Below, in pieces: positions 11,593 through 23,700 of a stretch of DNA of 64,000 nucleotides; position 1 is the first letter of the stretch; each line of letters opens with the position of its first letter. The notes under the pieces were generated by a model. The model was not told where the DNA came from. It searched no databases and worked only from the letters and a program-made list of their open reading frames with translations. This stretch comes from Takakia lepidozioides (taxonomy: Eukaryota > Streptophyta > Takakiopsida > Takakiales > Takakiaceae). The translations under genes and the position numbers were made by a program. The DNA is taken from assembly GCA_030704615.1 (NCBI GenBank), contig CM060731.1, forward strand, positions 19,096,001 to 19,160,000. The letters are read 5' to 3'.

Positions 11593-11715
11593 TTTGTGTC
11601 ATGACACATGGAGGATTCAACCCGCGACCATCAACCCAAAAGGACTGTGTGTGCTGCTTGTGTCTGTAGTCAGGTAATGTCGGATTGGTCTGTGCGAACC
11701 ACCACGGTGCAGCTG
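11593..11715 (-). CDS. Further PDF-motif segment of an OSB-like gene
   Basis: The minus strand reads PWWFAQTNPTLPDYRHK and then QSFWVDGRGLNPPCV, matching the second part of the OSB PDF motif (NPxxPDFKHKxTxxxLWxDGRxxPPWV). It belongs with the neighbouring PDF exons to one OSB-like gene that may run into the PPR gene. OSB proteins bind single-stranded DNA in mitochondria or plastids. I could not identify the upstream OB-fold (SSB) domain with confidence. Confidence 0.5.
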
Positions 11716-12090
11716 AGTAGCCATAGATTGAAACACGACCTCCTAAGTCCAAGCTGACCCTGTAAACACCAAGGAACAACACCAAATCGTGACAGTAACA
11801 GGAACAGCCAAGAGCCCACATTTGCAGGATGGACAAACCTCTTCACATCGTACATTGAGGAAAAGCCACAGCTTGCGATGGCGGTCCCACCATCGTGAAG
11901 GATATTTGAAAAACTTATGCTCCGTGCTCCAAGGTAGACTTTTGTGCCCGAAAATCCGACGGCATCAACATTTTGACAAGTTCCTTGACGGAGGGGTGCT
12001 AGTGAGATTTCAACAACATTCATGCAAGTCGCTTTGGGCTCCATTGGACTCTACAATGAGGAACATACGAACATGTCCAAACTTACACAG

Positions 12091-12190
12091 CTGCAAGACC
12101 AGCTTATGTCTGCAGTCTGGAGATTGTCGAGTGGTCTCTGAAAACTTCCCGGGAGCAGCTCAGCAGCGCCAGTCTAGCGACGACTGAAGG
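12091..12190 (-). CDS. Possible most upstream PDF-motif segment, partly degraded
   Basis: The minus strand reads a W-containing stretch, a stop, then AAPGKFSETTRQSPDCRHKL. It resembles the centre of the PDF motif (P.xWWDNR...SPDFRHK) and lies in line with the clearer copies downstream. The stop and mismatches make this an eroded copy or a wrongly placed exon edge. Confidence 0.3.
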
Positions 12191-12783
12191 TCGGAGACTA
12201 GTTTAGCGTACAGCAGGAATAGGGTGTCATAGTGCCACGTCATCGTCACCACGTCATCGTAGTCATTTTTGTTTTGAGCTGCCCATATTGCCCAAAGAGA
12301 AAACCACAAGAAGTAATTTCCTCAACGGGCGTACCTGCCGGAGCACTTGGGGCTTGGGTGTGTTGTGTCTTCTTCTATAAACAAACTTTCAAGTACAAGA
12401 ACCTGAAAGACACATGTCAGGCGAGTCGTGTGTAGACCTGCTGAAGTTTCGTTATGATCTAGGGATAGAGACTGCAGGCGAATCTTTTCACATTCTTTTG
12501 ACATTCAAGGCTATCACTTTGATTCCGGACCATCTCTTTTTTCGGGTCTGTCTTTGCATGGACTTCAGGCCAACCCCTTAGCACAGGTAATAGGGAATGT
12601 TGAGATGCAACTACTTTTGTTTACATCGTTTCTATTGAAATGCAATCATTACTTCTACACAAGTTATCAGTGAGACCTGAATAGGTCTGGTGACCACTGG
12701 CGTGCAATGACCTGTTGAGTCTGTTGGCTAGAGATATGATCCTCGATGGCAGCTTTCCTCGTATCTTCTAGCAATTAAAGATC

Positions 12784-14040
12784 TTAGTATTCGTTTACTC
12801 GCATACGGTAAGCTCTCTTGCATTGGCGCAACCAGAAAGCCTCACATTGATAGAGAGACAGCTCTGCAGCTCTATGACGAGAGAGGGGTGTCCAATTGTG
12901 GTTGACTAGACAAACTCCTAGTTGGACCATATAGTCAAGGCACCATTTTCCTTTCAGGGCTTTTGCCGATTTGTCTGCTAGATGGACAGTTGGTCCACCA
13001 AAAATCTGATCGGGAGATACAGTGGTAGCAGGAAGTGGACATGCACTGAGCCGACACCGGAGTCCAGTCTTGGATTCAGAGTCTGAGAGATCTGGTACTC
13101 TTTTGCCATTCCCGTTACTGGTCGGGTGTAAGTACCATCGTGTCGAGTCAGTGGCAATACCATAAGCCGTTGGTAAGGTGACTGCCAGTTCGCACTCCTC
13201 TTCCTTTAGCATCACAGCAAGATTTAAAGTTGGAGTGTTCAATGATTGCTAGGTGGTGGGATGTTTCAGATGTGATCATGGGTACCTTTTGATTTTGGTA
13301 TTCCACATTTTCTTGCTTTTGTAACATAATCAGCTCATCACAAGGGCTGCCCTGCCATCTGTAGTCAACCCTCTTCTCCACAGCGGCTGGCAGAGACACC
13401 CTGTTTCTCAAAATTTCCACAAACCCACAGCTTTCATTTTTTGCTGGCACGGTGACCTGCTCAGAGACTTCCACTCCCAGGAGGCTTCCCCAAACAGTTA
13501 AAACCACCAATGGCTGCTTGTGTAAGCCATGGATAACCCAATTCCAGCTATTCCAACCACATTGTCAATTGGCACCCTTTGAGATATAAATTGCTCCTTA
13601 GGTTGCTGTATTGATTTCTGAGATTTAGAGGAGCCATTGGGGACTGTTGGCTTTTTGGTCTCATAGCTGTTCCGCGCATACTAACACCCACTGTTGATGA
13701 ATAAGGCTCAACCCCACAGAAGCCATGCGATAGCCCAAGTTGAAAAAGGCTGCATCTCCTCAAATAGATCAGCAATGAACACGTCAGATCCCACAGTGTA
13801 GCAGAGGTGATTTGGACCCAGCATGCAAGCACTACCAACCGGTGCTTTGATAGCCCTTCCACTGAACACCAACTTTCTGCCTTGGGAATTGCTTGCAGGC
13901 AAATTCATGCCCTCCAACTGGGAACATCCTTGTTTCAAATGAAGCAGCCAGAAGGGTCCACATAGAGAACCCCCCTTTAATCTATCCTCTTTCATAGTGG
14001 AGATCACTTTCACGCGCCCATACTGGCCTATCACTACCAA
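12784..14040 (-). CDS. Possible exons of an unrecognised minus-strand gene
   Basis: Three stretches read well on the minus strand. One is 14040-13740 (VVIGQYGRVKVISTMKEDRL, later CMLGPNHLCYTVGSDVFIAD). A second is about 13480-13284, ending at a good donor (CAAAAG|GTACCC). The third is 13242-12784 (LNLAVMLKEEECELAVTLP). The composition is protein-like and the first segment resembles a beta-propeller strand repeat, but I do not recognise the family. Splice joins between the segments were not resolved and in-frame stops lie between them. They could be exons of one host gene. Confidence 0.35.
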
Positions 14041-15051
14041 CCAGTTAGCACCCCTATTTTTTCAGCTTCACACAAGACGTATTTAACCAACTCTCATGTC
14101 TGAGGTGTGGTATATCTTGGGGGGTCTATGTCGAAACTACTAGTGCACACCAAAGAAGAGAGAACCTCAGCTACAGCCTCCTATAAAAGCAGGCAACAAC
14201 CACCCAAAATCCAAAAGCGGAAGCTACAACAGATAAGACCCTTGAGGTCATCATGTCACAGACTGGAAACAAGTTCAGGGTAGTTTTCTGCCTAACTCCA
14301 ATTTCATCAGACAATTTCCTGGCAACAGACATGGCACTACAGCCTCTAAGTGAGATTTATCCGTAGGGTCAAGACTTACGGACTTAGACTCAGATCCTTG
14401 AGAATCTCTTCTACCCTCTTCCGCCAGGACTTAACCTGTTTGAGCCTATTTGACAGGTCCTGCTTCCACGATATCAAGGTCAATACTTAGGATATCTGGT
14501 ATTAGTCATACAGGCACAAATCCCTTAATGGATTTGAGGTGGGCATCCCTCTGGTGAGAGTACCCATGATACCTGCTAACCTTTGAAACCAAATATCAAT
14601 ATAAAGACCATCATCTTTATCAAGACCATTCTTTTTATCAACCTATCAATGTACACTGTTTGATTCCAACATGCCCACAAACAAAATAATCCAAATGTGC
14701 CTGTTGTATCAAAATAATTTTATGCCAGCATCTAAATCAGTGTTCAGGTCTCCTCGAAAGGATGGTCACTGTATGTATGTGACAGCCATGGCATTTGCAG
14801 CCTAGCCTAGAAGTAGCTCCGGTAGGGTTAGTATCCTGCAGGTAAGTAAAACCTCAAGAGTGGGGAATGGTCAATTACACTCTTTCTCTCTGTCTGTCTG
14901 TCCTTCACCCTCCTCCTTATATGTGCAGTCCAACCCAGGCACATGGTCTACATGGCTACAGACAAGTAACACTATGGGACATCTCCTAAATGTACTCCCA
15001 AAACCTGGGAGTATTTTCTTGATAGATCCTACCTCCCATGTGTAATGACAG
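14041..15051. other. No gene recognised
   Basis: Short frames only. The region lies between the putative minus-strand exons and the GH2 exons on the plus strand. Upstream GH2 exons would be expected here if that gene were complete, but I found none. Confidence 0.45.
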
Positions 15052-15804
15052 GAGAGAAACTTGCTTGACTTGAATTTCTGTTTGAATGGTCTCATTTGGC
15101 CGGATTGTACTCCTCACCCCGCTCTGCAAGGTACTTTCCATCTGGTATCAGCCTTCCGTTAGGAATCAGTTTCAAGCACGAATGTTAAGTAAAGGCATGA
15201 GAAAGTTTGGTTGTTTCAGGAGTTATATGTGTTCTTCCTGAAGTCTACATTGCTAGAACTAACCTGCTGAAATATCACTTGTTCTTGTGCAGAGGTTAAA
15301 CATGTTTATCAGCCAATTCCTGGCATCACCTTGAGAGATAATGTACTAGAGGTGAGCTTCTGGTCTTCACACAAGGTGATACATCATATTGAGGCTGCTT
15401 CTCTTGACAAGACATCATGACTATATTGAGGGATCTTCCCAGGCTTTAAGTGGAGAAAGAAGAGCTGAAAAAGAGTGTCCATTTTTCTGGTACTGGGACT
15501 TGTTTCAGTAATTTCCTATTAACGCCATGCCAGGTCCAATGATGTTGTGCAGATATGGAACAAAAATTTCTTCACTACACTAGACCCTACAGACATCTCA
15601 TGGGCACTCTCAACTGATGGTACAACACTGGATTCTGGGCTGTTGCCTTTACCATCCATAGCTCCTGGCAATAAGCACAAAGTGCTTCTTACAAGTGGAC
15701 CTTGGAACTCATCATGGAAAGATGTAAATGCCCGTGAAGTGTTTTTGGTGATAACAGCCACCCTTTCTGCACCCACAAGATGGGCTGAAGCTGGTCATGT
15801 GCTT
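15052..15804 (+). pseudogene. GH2 beta-galactosidase fragment, three exons
   Basis: Exon 15052-15130 reads LDLNFCLNGLIWPDCTPHPA and ends CAAG|GTACTT. Exon 15293-15351 completes the codon and reads EVKHVYQPIPGITL, ending GAG|GTGAGC. Exon 15553-about 15800 reads IWNKNFFTTL, then LPSIAPGNKHKV, AREVFLVI and WAEAGHV. This order (NGL.WPDRTPHPAL-EVK.VYQ, then a beta-sandwich ending in W.xAGH) is that of GH2 beta-galactosidases just after the catalytic barrel. Intron phases agree. The catalytic domain upstream and the C-terminal domain downstream were not found, so this is a fragment, or a gene with very long introns. The last donor is uncertain. Confidence 0.7.
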
Positions 15805-17100
15805 GTGTCTTGTTTTCAAAGAGCTCTTTTGTTTGTTACCTAGTCAATTCTCATAAGCTCTTGGGGTTTTGGATTCATGTTGAACCCTGTTGGCTGGAAA
15901 AGCAATTTACTCTTTTCCACAACCTTGACCAAACTTTTCAATAAATTCCTCTTTCTTTTGCTTGTTCTCACTTATCAAGCTCCAGAGAAGGCTTCAGAAA
16001 ATGGATATTGTCCCCGGGTTGCACACATATTGGGCAATTACAATCTGGGCTTTGCAGATTTTGACATTTTCTATGCGCCAGTTCTGAATCTGTTTGTCCA
16101 AAGTTTCCCATGTCTCTTGCCCTGCACAGATATGAATGCCATTTGCCTGAAGAACTTGTCCCACTTCAAAAAAAATCCTTTGGTTAGTCAGCTCCAAAAA
16201 ATTGAACAGGGCCAGGGCTTTAGGCTCAGCCTTGCCTGCTGAGAATACCCTGCCTCAAATAGTCCGACAGAGTTTATTTTCCAGCTCAAAATAACCACCT
16301 TTTTTAACATTAAACTTGGGCCTACATGCACTCAAGCTGGATGAATGTATATGGGAGAAGTAGGTGGTCTAGCAAACCAGGATAACCACCTTAGATGTGC
16401 TGGTACAGTATCTTTTGAGTAGGTGTGCATGAGAATTCAATATTGCTTCACATAACAATTTTAGTGGTCCCTTAAATCAAAACACTATAGTAAAGCTGCA
16501 TGGCCCAAGATTCAAGACCAGTGGCTACCACATACAAACCAAGTGCCCATATTAGACGAAAATGTTTTGTGATATTCAGACTGACATACTAACACATCTC
16601 AGAGACTTCCTTTGGACATATACCTGCCCCAAGGATGGCATCCAATTCTTCACAGCTCGTTACAATTTGCTTCATCTCTCGCTCACAATGGGCAGTTCCC
16701 ATGCATTCTTACCCCCTGCCAAGCACATAGCAGAGTTTAGTGGTGGTTGCAAGATGAAGCAGCCATTGATCAGCAGCAGTGAAAATGATAGAGAGGTGGT
16801 ATTGGAAAGTGGCAGAACAAAATATCAATAAATTTTATCAAGACAAAGATTTCTATCAAAACAACTTGGGCATGTGTATAACTAAATAATATGGAGAAAC
16901 AAAATATTAATACGGAGAGACGGATAAAATATATTTTAATCAAAGACAAAATACATGATGAATGTCGGAACAAATATGCACGGGGTTTTAATGTTTTTCC
17001 CCACAATAAACTTAATAAATGACCAGGGCCTTGACCCCTGTTATGCAAAAATTAAAAATTAAAATAAAAAATGCATTAATTAGAAAACAACAAAGTTTTT
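15805..17100. other. No gene recognised
   Basis: A plus-strand frame at 15877-16242 (121 codons) and a minus-strand frame at 16197-15994 overlap, and neither shows a known motif. The 16.85-17.1 kb part is very A/T-rich. The expected C-terminal domain of the GH2 gene is not visible. Confidence 0.45.
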
Positions 17101-17142
17101 TCATGAAACCGTGACATTAAATCGGTTTACACTAGACATAGG

Positions 17143-19953
17143 ATGGGAGTTGAATGCGCGCGTGCGAGACCGTGGGACCCCCTCGCCGGAGCCGTGCGCC
17201 CTCCGGCGCGCTGCCGGAGCCCGCCTCTCAAATCCCCCCCCCCCACCGCCGCCCTCCCCGCCCGCCCGCCCCCCGACCCACCCAGCCAGCCTGGGCCCCC
17301 CGCCCGCCCGCCTGTGAGCCCTCCGCTCCCCTGTGCCTCCGCGGAGCCTGTTTCCCTCCCCCCCCCGGGCTCTCCGGGCAATTTCCTGGGCCACCACCAT
17401 GTCGTGCACCAAGTTCAACAACTGCTTACAATTGCGAGTGGGCAACAGCCCAAACTACACTTTGCAGAGATATTCATGTGTATGGAGTACATACGACAAC
17501 GCGCGGTGGTCGTCTTTGCAGTGCAAAGTCCTCATTGGTTCAAAGTGCTCTGGACAGGACAACCCAAATACATATTTCCAGGGGCCCTCCGAAACTTCAA
17601 GTGTGCACTGCGATTGAGAGAGACGTTGGACATTGGATATGTTTCCCCAGCACATATATGTGACGACAACATAAGTACGTCTTCCCCACTCCCTTACCTT
17701 TGCATTCCACTGTCATGCCTTGTTCCCCTGTTTGATCTGCCCTCTCTTGCTTCCCAGCACCATTCCATGATCCCCTGTTTCCACCTACATTGTTTTGCTC
17801 CCCTGTTAGCCCCCTGAATGGTTGCTCACTCCCTTGTCTTCTTGCCCTGCTGTGCCACACATTCTCTAAGTCGGAACGTGAATTTCGTGTGCAGGTGGAC
17901 ATGACTTCGATTTTGGATTTTACAAGGATGTTGCAGCCAAGTACGTGGAGGCAGTCCGCTCCATGAAGATTGCTCGTGATCAAATCGATGCCCAATACCG
18001 GTATTCTCTAGCCAGAAATGTGCCAGTTCCACTGTCACAGGTGAATACAGATGCCCTACAGTCATCGCAATTGGACCTCCAACATTTTCATGATACTTTG
18101 GGGCCCGCAAATGAAATGTTGAACCACCCGCATGATCCCTTCTCCGCCGAGCCCTCACACCTCTCACCCAATGTGTCTGATCCCCTGTCTGGGCAACTGT
18201 CTTCGCCCCCCCTGCCTGTCGTCTCTGCTCCCGGGTCTGCTCCCCACCCGACCTCTGACCCCCCTTTGCTTTCTATCTCTGCTCCCCTGCCTACTGAGGT
18301 CCCTGCTCCCCTGCCGTCCTCTAACCCCCCCTTGGTTGTTGTGTCTCCTCCTACGCCCACTGCATAGCCCCTGCTCCCCGCAATTCGTCCGACCCCCTCT
18401 TGCTCTCGGTCTTTGCTCCCCTACCTACTGAGGTCCCTGCTCTTGAGCTGTCTTCTGACGCCCCCTTGCCTCCTGTCTCTGCTCCCCTGGTTATTGAGGT
18501 CCCTGCTCCCCAGCCATCATCTAACCCCCTCTGTGTTGTTGTCTCTCGTCCCACACCCACGGAAGTCCCGGCTCCCCCCATGTACTCTGACCCCCCCCTG
18601 CTTTCCATCTCTGCTCCCCTAACTATTCCGGTGCCTACTTCCGAACCGTCTTGTGATGCCCTCTTGCTTCCTGTCTCTGCTCCCCTGATTATATCACTCA
18701 CTACTCCCCAGCCACTGACTGACCCCCTCTGTGTTTCTGTCTCTGCTCCCCCATCCACCGACTTCCCTGCTCCCCAACCGTCCTCTGACCCCCTCTTGCT
18801 TTGTGTCTTTGGTCCCCTGCCCAGTCAGGTCCCTGCTCCCCAGCTAGCGTCTGACCCCCTCTGTGTTTCTGTGTCTGCTCCCCTGTCCACCAACTTCCCT
18901 GCTCACCAACCGTCCTCTGACCCCCTCTTGCTCACTGTAGAGGGCTGCTGTGTTGGGGTGACCCTTGTTGCTGTACCGTGTCTGGGCTGAATATAATCAT
19001 GGCAGTCGTCGGTGTGCATGCAATTGTGCTCCCCTCTTGTTGCAGTGCTACATTCCTTGTGCTCTTATGTGCTCCCCTCAGCCCTCCAAACTCCCCTGCA
19101 TGCTCCCCTGCTAACCATGCCCCCCTGCTCTCCCCTGCCTCAGCAGGTTAAGGGCTCCCTGCTCCCCTATATGTCCGCTCCCCTGAGTTGCTCCCACCTC
19201 ACCTTCTTCCCTGCCCTCCCCTGCTCCCTTGCTCTCCCCTGTTTCGGTCCCATGCTCCCCTGTGCTCCGCTCCCCCGCATGCATGCTCCCCTCGGCTCCC
19301 CTATGTCGCTGCCCTGCTCCTATGCTCCCTCCGTTCTCTGCTCCCCTGGGTCGCTCCTCGCTCCTCTGCTCCCCTGAGCTCCCCTGTTCGCTCCCCTGCT
19401 CATGTGCTCCCCAACCTCGCATTGCTCCCCTATTCTCCGCTCCCCTGCGTCGCTCCCCTGTTCGCTCCCCTGCTCCTGTGCTCCCCAGCCTCGCATTGCT
19501 CCCCCATACTCCGCGCCCATGGGTCGCTCCCCTGCTTGCATGGCGCTCCTGTTTCGCTCCCCTGCTCCCCCGGTCGCTCCCCCGGTCCCCTATACATGTC
19601 TGCTCCCTTGCTTGCGTGGCTCCCCTGTTGCTCTTGCTCCCCTGGCGCTATGATGCATGTGAGGGTTATGGGCCTCCGAACCCTAAAACGCGAAGACAAA
19701 CACAACGGAGTCCCGCAGGCCATTGGAACCTAACGCGGGTGATATTGTGCTGTGTGTTATAGAACATTGAGAGCTGACGGGAGGGTTGTGGGGTTGCCCC
19801 CTCCCCGGTGGAGTAGTGCGATGGTTGTTGTCTGTGCAGGACTTATGCGCTCCAACCGACGATTGGATACCATTTGAAGATGACGACTCACCTATTCCAG
19901 TCCATGAAGTGCGACATGTATTGTGGTGGTGCTTTGATCCATCACAGTTTTGA
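17143..19953 (+). CDS. Unrecognised gene with proline-rich coding repeat, at least three exons
   Basis: Exon 1 (17143-17674) is open for 177 codons. Its N-terminal part is low-complexity proline, and from about 17390 it reads as folded protein (VQQLLTIASGQQPKLHFAEI, RQRAVVVFAVQSPHWFKVLW). It ends AACATAA|GTACGT. Exon 2 starts at 17895 after GTGCAG, and the split codon restores the frame (DDNIS-GHDFDFGFYKDVAAKY, then YRYSLARNVPVP). Exon 2 then runs into a 66-bp proline-rich repeat where the frame is lost once near 18365. A possible last exon (19840-19953) follows TGTGCAG and reads APTDDWIPFEDDDSPIPVHE to a TGA. I do not recognise the family. The long repeat may make this gene variable in length or non-functional. 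The true start could lie inside exon 1, after the low-complexity part. Confidence 0.5.
17150..17400. promoter_or_regulatory. CpG-rich, C-run segment at the 5' end of the next gene
   Basis: Base composition changes abruptly from A/T-rich to very G/C-rich with many CpG, long C runs (17237-17248, 17356-17365) and CCCGCC repeats. The first exon of an unknown plus-strand gene overlaps it. The open frames on both strands here partly reflect the lack of A/T-rich stop codons. A CpG-island-like promoter or 5' exon is likely. Confidence 0.4.
18224..18945 (+). repeat. 66-bp coding minisatellite (22-residue proline-rich unit)
   Basis: About ten to eleven units of 66 bp stand in tandem. The encoded unit starts SAPLPTEVPAP and ends SSDPLLLSV, and seven consecutive units from about 18478 are exactly 22 residues long. 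One unit near 18360 carries a stop or frame change. The DNA unit contains TCTGCTCCCCTG, the same core as the non-coding minisatellites further along. Confidence 0.85.
19030..19650. repeat. GCTCCCCTG minisatellite, irregular
   Basis: Dense repeats of GCTCCCCTG with variable spacers (TCGCTCCCCTG, CCGCTCCCCTG), including a tandem duplication of a longer unit around CCTCGCATTGCTCCCC at 19414 and 19487. Long frames on both strands here are by-products of the repeat. It probably lies in the last intron of the unknown gene. Confidence 0.8.
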
Positions 19954-20429
19954 TGGACGGGAGGCGGTTTGGATATGCTATCACAACCTCTTTCGGACAG
20001 GGCACAAAACGCAACGGCCATGTCATTTTCCGCCCTGAAACACATGATATTGTTGTAGACTTGTTGATGACAGACTGGAGGTGTCATGGTGGACTACCAC
20101 GATGGCTGCGCATGTTGGTATGTTGTTGCTGTGTGTATACCGGGAGGAAACGCATCCATCACAGTTTTATACTAAGATATGCCGATTCAGCGAAGGGGCA
20201 TGGCAATTCTTAACTCCATAGTACTGTGATGAAAGAGCCACCACATTGGGAGGAGGTGTACGCAGAAATGTGGAATTGACTTAGAAGCATAATAAGCATA
20301 GTGAGAGTAGTGGTGCGATTAGACATGAAGCATGATTGACTCACATGATAAAATTGGGTTTGAAATCACAAATGTCACTTCCTCATAGATTGTAGGCCAT
20401 GCTCGGGTCTTTTGTCTTTAACGTGGCTA

Positions 20430-20780
20430 CACTTACCAGGGGGGCAGAGGACAGGGGAGCACAGGGCAGGGGGCACAGATAAGGGGGGCACAGAGCCGGG
20501 GGGGGGGGGGGGGACACAGGAGCAGGGGGCCACATGACAGGGGAGCAGAGCAGACACGACAGTTTGGAGGAAAATGCCTGCATGGGGAGCAGTGGAGGAC
20601 CGGTAGCAGGGGGGCAAAGGACAGGGGAGCACAGGGCAGGGGGGCACAGATAAGGGGGGCACAGGAGACATGACAGTTTCGAGTAACCGGGACTGCAGAG
20701 GGGAAGTGGAGGAGCAGTAGCAGGGGGGTAGATGAGAAGAGAGCAGACAGGCCTCAGTATTGGAGTGTGCAGGGGAGCAG
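20430..20780. repeat. GGGGAGC/GGGGGGCACAG minisatellite, opposite orientation
   Basis: Repeats of CAGGGGAGCA and AGGGGGGCACAG, two of the larger units duplicated (about 20437-20490 and 20606-20660). It is the reverse complement of the 19-kb repeat family. A run of 15 G lies at about 20498-20512. Confidence 0.8.
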
Positions 20781-20789
20781 GAGAGCACT

Positions 20790-23700
20790 ACAAGACAATG
20801 ACACATGCTAAGTTCTAGAATGCGGGTCAACTATTGCATGCAACAGTGTGCATGGCACGCAATATATTTGCAGAACCTGGATTGGACTTCATTCGATTGG
20901 CAGCTGCTCCCCGAGGATGAGGCCGTCTCCCAAAGATGTTGGCCTCAACAAAATCCTTACGCCGTTTCAAGCTCCTTCCTGAATCGTCTTCAACGGGATT
21001 AAACCTTTTTGCTGTAGGGTGGGACAATGACGAGCCCAAGTCGCGCGCGGCCAGGGTGACGGCATACTAGCCTAGGGGGTCGTGGCAAGTTACGATGTAG
21101 GTTAGGCTCAACGAACCGCCTACCCGGCTGCGGTAAGTGCACGGGTCCGTGGCAGCTATGGATGGATCTAAACAGTCTAACTTCTTACCGGCAAAGCAAA
21201 GCTTAACAACTCCACTTCACAAGGCGATTTGCATTTCCTAGTCCTACGTTTTGTTTATGGGTTTTCTACGTCTTTAATCGTAATTGCCTTCCAAGTCTTT
21301 GTTTATTACTACTTCCTACATGCCTGGACTCCCAACATGCTTATAGCCGGGACGAACCTTCAAATCCCTTCACAAAACGAATCCCGAGCCCAGGGAGACG
21401 ATGATCATCTATCTCCCGCCCAATGCCCCCCCCTAAATCCCGAGGTGGATTAGTTTCCTACCTCCTAGGAAGAGACCGGATCCGCTTTCCCAAGTCAGTC
21501 TCCCCTGCTTAGAGCGATCCAAGTTTCAACCTCAATGGTCAGTCCATCAGGTGAATGATAACAATTCAAACCTCTAGGTAATTCCCGAGATCTAATAAAA
21601 CAATGGCCGTTTCTTGGCCCAAGGCCCCCCCAGCGGCCGGATACTTGACTTCAAATATCCTCGGCGGAAGGGGGCGATACCTCCCTTAAAACTTCCGTTT
21701 TAAAGTTAAGGAGGTCCGGATAAAATCCCTTATTAAAGTCGAATTACCATGCTGAATAATAAAGAACAAATCATTAAAACCTTCCTACAAATGCATGAAA
21801 TTCGTAGAAATAGATAATCATCGTAGGATGCTGGAGCTAACTAAATTACCCTCAAGGTACCAGGGGAATGCCTTTTATGTCGAGAGCGTTGGGGAACCGC
21901 TCTCGACTTGGGAGCGCCCCTAAATTCCTATACCAAACCAATCAATAACGCATTAGCAACTTAAACAATCACCGGGCCAGGATGAATGAAATTTGCCGCC
22001 CATCAGTTTCTCATCTGATCGCCACCCTGGTGTGTAAACAATGATTAAACATTCAGTGGGTCCCAGGGTCCATTCCATGCGCCTCTTCCACCTACTTCCA
22101 ATATAATCTGATTAATTTATGCAAGCAACCAGCCTAGAACGAAGTTGGAACATGTCATCTTCTACCTTGTGAAACCCCTACCAGGGATTCTCTCCTCCCT
22201 GTCTCTGGGCTCTCTCTCTCTGGCTGTGGCATCCACCCGTGAGCCGTGCTTTCACAAGCACTGGGATACATATCAAACTGATGGCCTCAATGGGGCCTAT
22301 CCAATGGTTCCAACCATTTCTTATCCTTTGCTAAAACACGCCTTTATTCCCATGCAAGAAGAACACCATGAATTGTGCACAAGAAATCAAAGGCATAGGG
22401 AGAAAACCCCCCTTAAAATACCCGTACCAGGGACCAACAATCCCTGGCGGGGTCCGTCGTAATATCCAGCGGTTAAAACCGATACCCCGCGGCCAGCGCC
22501 ACATGGCGCGGCGTGACTGGCCTGCCGCCGGCGCGGGTCCAGTGGATAATAGCAGGCTTCGTCATCTCTGCCGCTTGTGTCGTACCTGCGCGGGCCCAGC
22601 TATGGCGCTTGGTGCTGCCACGCAGTGTACCAGCAACCCGTACTTTGCTCCAGGGGTCAACCCCCCCCCCACGGGGGAAGGCCGCGCCATCCGTGTTAGA
22701 TGTGCCTTTCCATGGCGATTCTAGGCAACCTCCTTGGTTGACCTCCAGCCTAGAGGCGCCTAAGGCGCTGGCACTTTAGTGCTGGGCTCTGCCTTTTTTG
22801 GCAGCTCTCTACAAAATAGCTTAACCACTTATAAAGCTAGTTAGCACTGCCTCCCATGGTCCTCTATTGCCAGGGGGCTTATGAACATAGATATGAACTT
22901 AATAATATAGAAATTTTGGCGATAGCTTCGCCGTCTCATGCAATATGGCCGTTGCCACTAAGCTAGAAAGGGAAATTTGACAAGAGCTTCACCACTTCAT
23001 GCAAGCTCGCCCTCTCCTTAAACATAATAATGGACATCTACCCTCACTTCCATGACGTAATTGGGTTAGATTCCTAAGGCCCTGTCTCCTGGGGCTTAAC
23101 ACCTGTGCTCTTCACACATGCACATAGAGATGCACACACATCCTCTTTGAAAGAGGGTTAGTTTTTATAGATTTCTAGCAAGCAATCCTATAAGGTCCCT
23201 CCTTGGAACAAGATTAAACAACAAATGGAACAAATGAATTCAAAGGTCAAGATAATATGGTAAGTCACCCTCTGAAACAAATGGTGCTTGGGATGCACTA
23301 AATTGCTCGGTAGAATGGTACTCAAATTTGGTCCTCCTCCGGCACTCCTACTCGTCCTCAAGTCTCCCATTTCATGGAGCACTTCCTCTACTTCTTGCCT
23401 CAAATGGCCACAAGGCCTTGAGCTAGGACTATCCTGCTCTTACTATGCTTGCTTCTACTACTAGAGAGCCACAAGCTCAACCCTCTAGGATCTAGCTCCC
23501 TCAAGCTCAAAACTAACTACACAAGCAAGAGGCAAAAACAAAGAAATGAGACTAGATGAAGAACAAGAGGAGCCTGCTCTTCTTTTATTGTGTTTTTGGG
23601 GCCTCTTAAACTAGTGAAGGATAGTCTTAAACTATTATTTCCTACATGAGTCTATAATTTAAAAACAATAGAACACCATAAAATAATAACCATCTTGGTG

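Noticed and set aside
19012-19762. Several long frames at 19.0-19.8 kb on both strands
   Set aside because: Products of the GCTCCCCTG repeat, which contains few stop codons in any frame.
20800-22800. rRNA, tRNA or organelle-derived DNA
   Set aside because: G/C-rich patches resemble structured RNA, but no conserved rRNA or tRNA core could be recognised.
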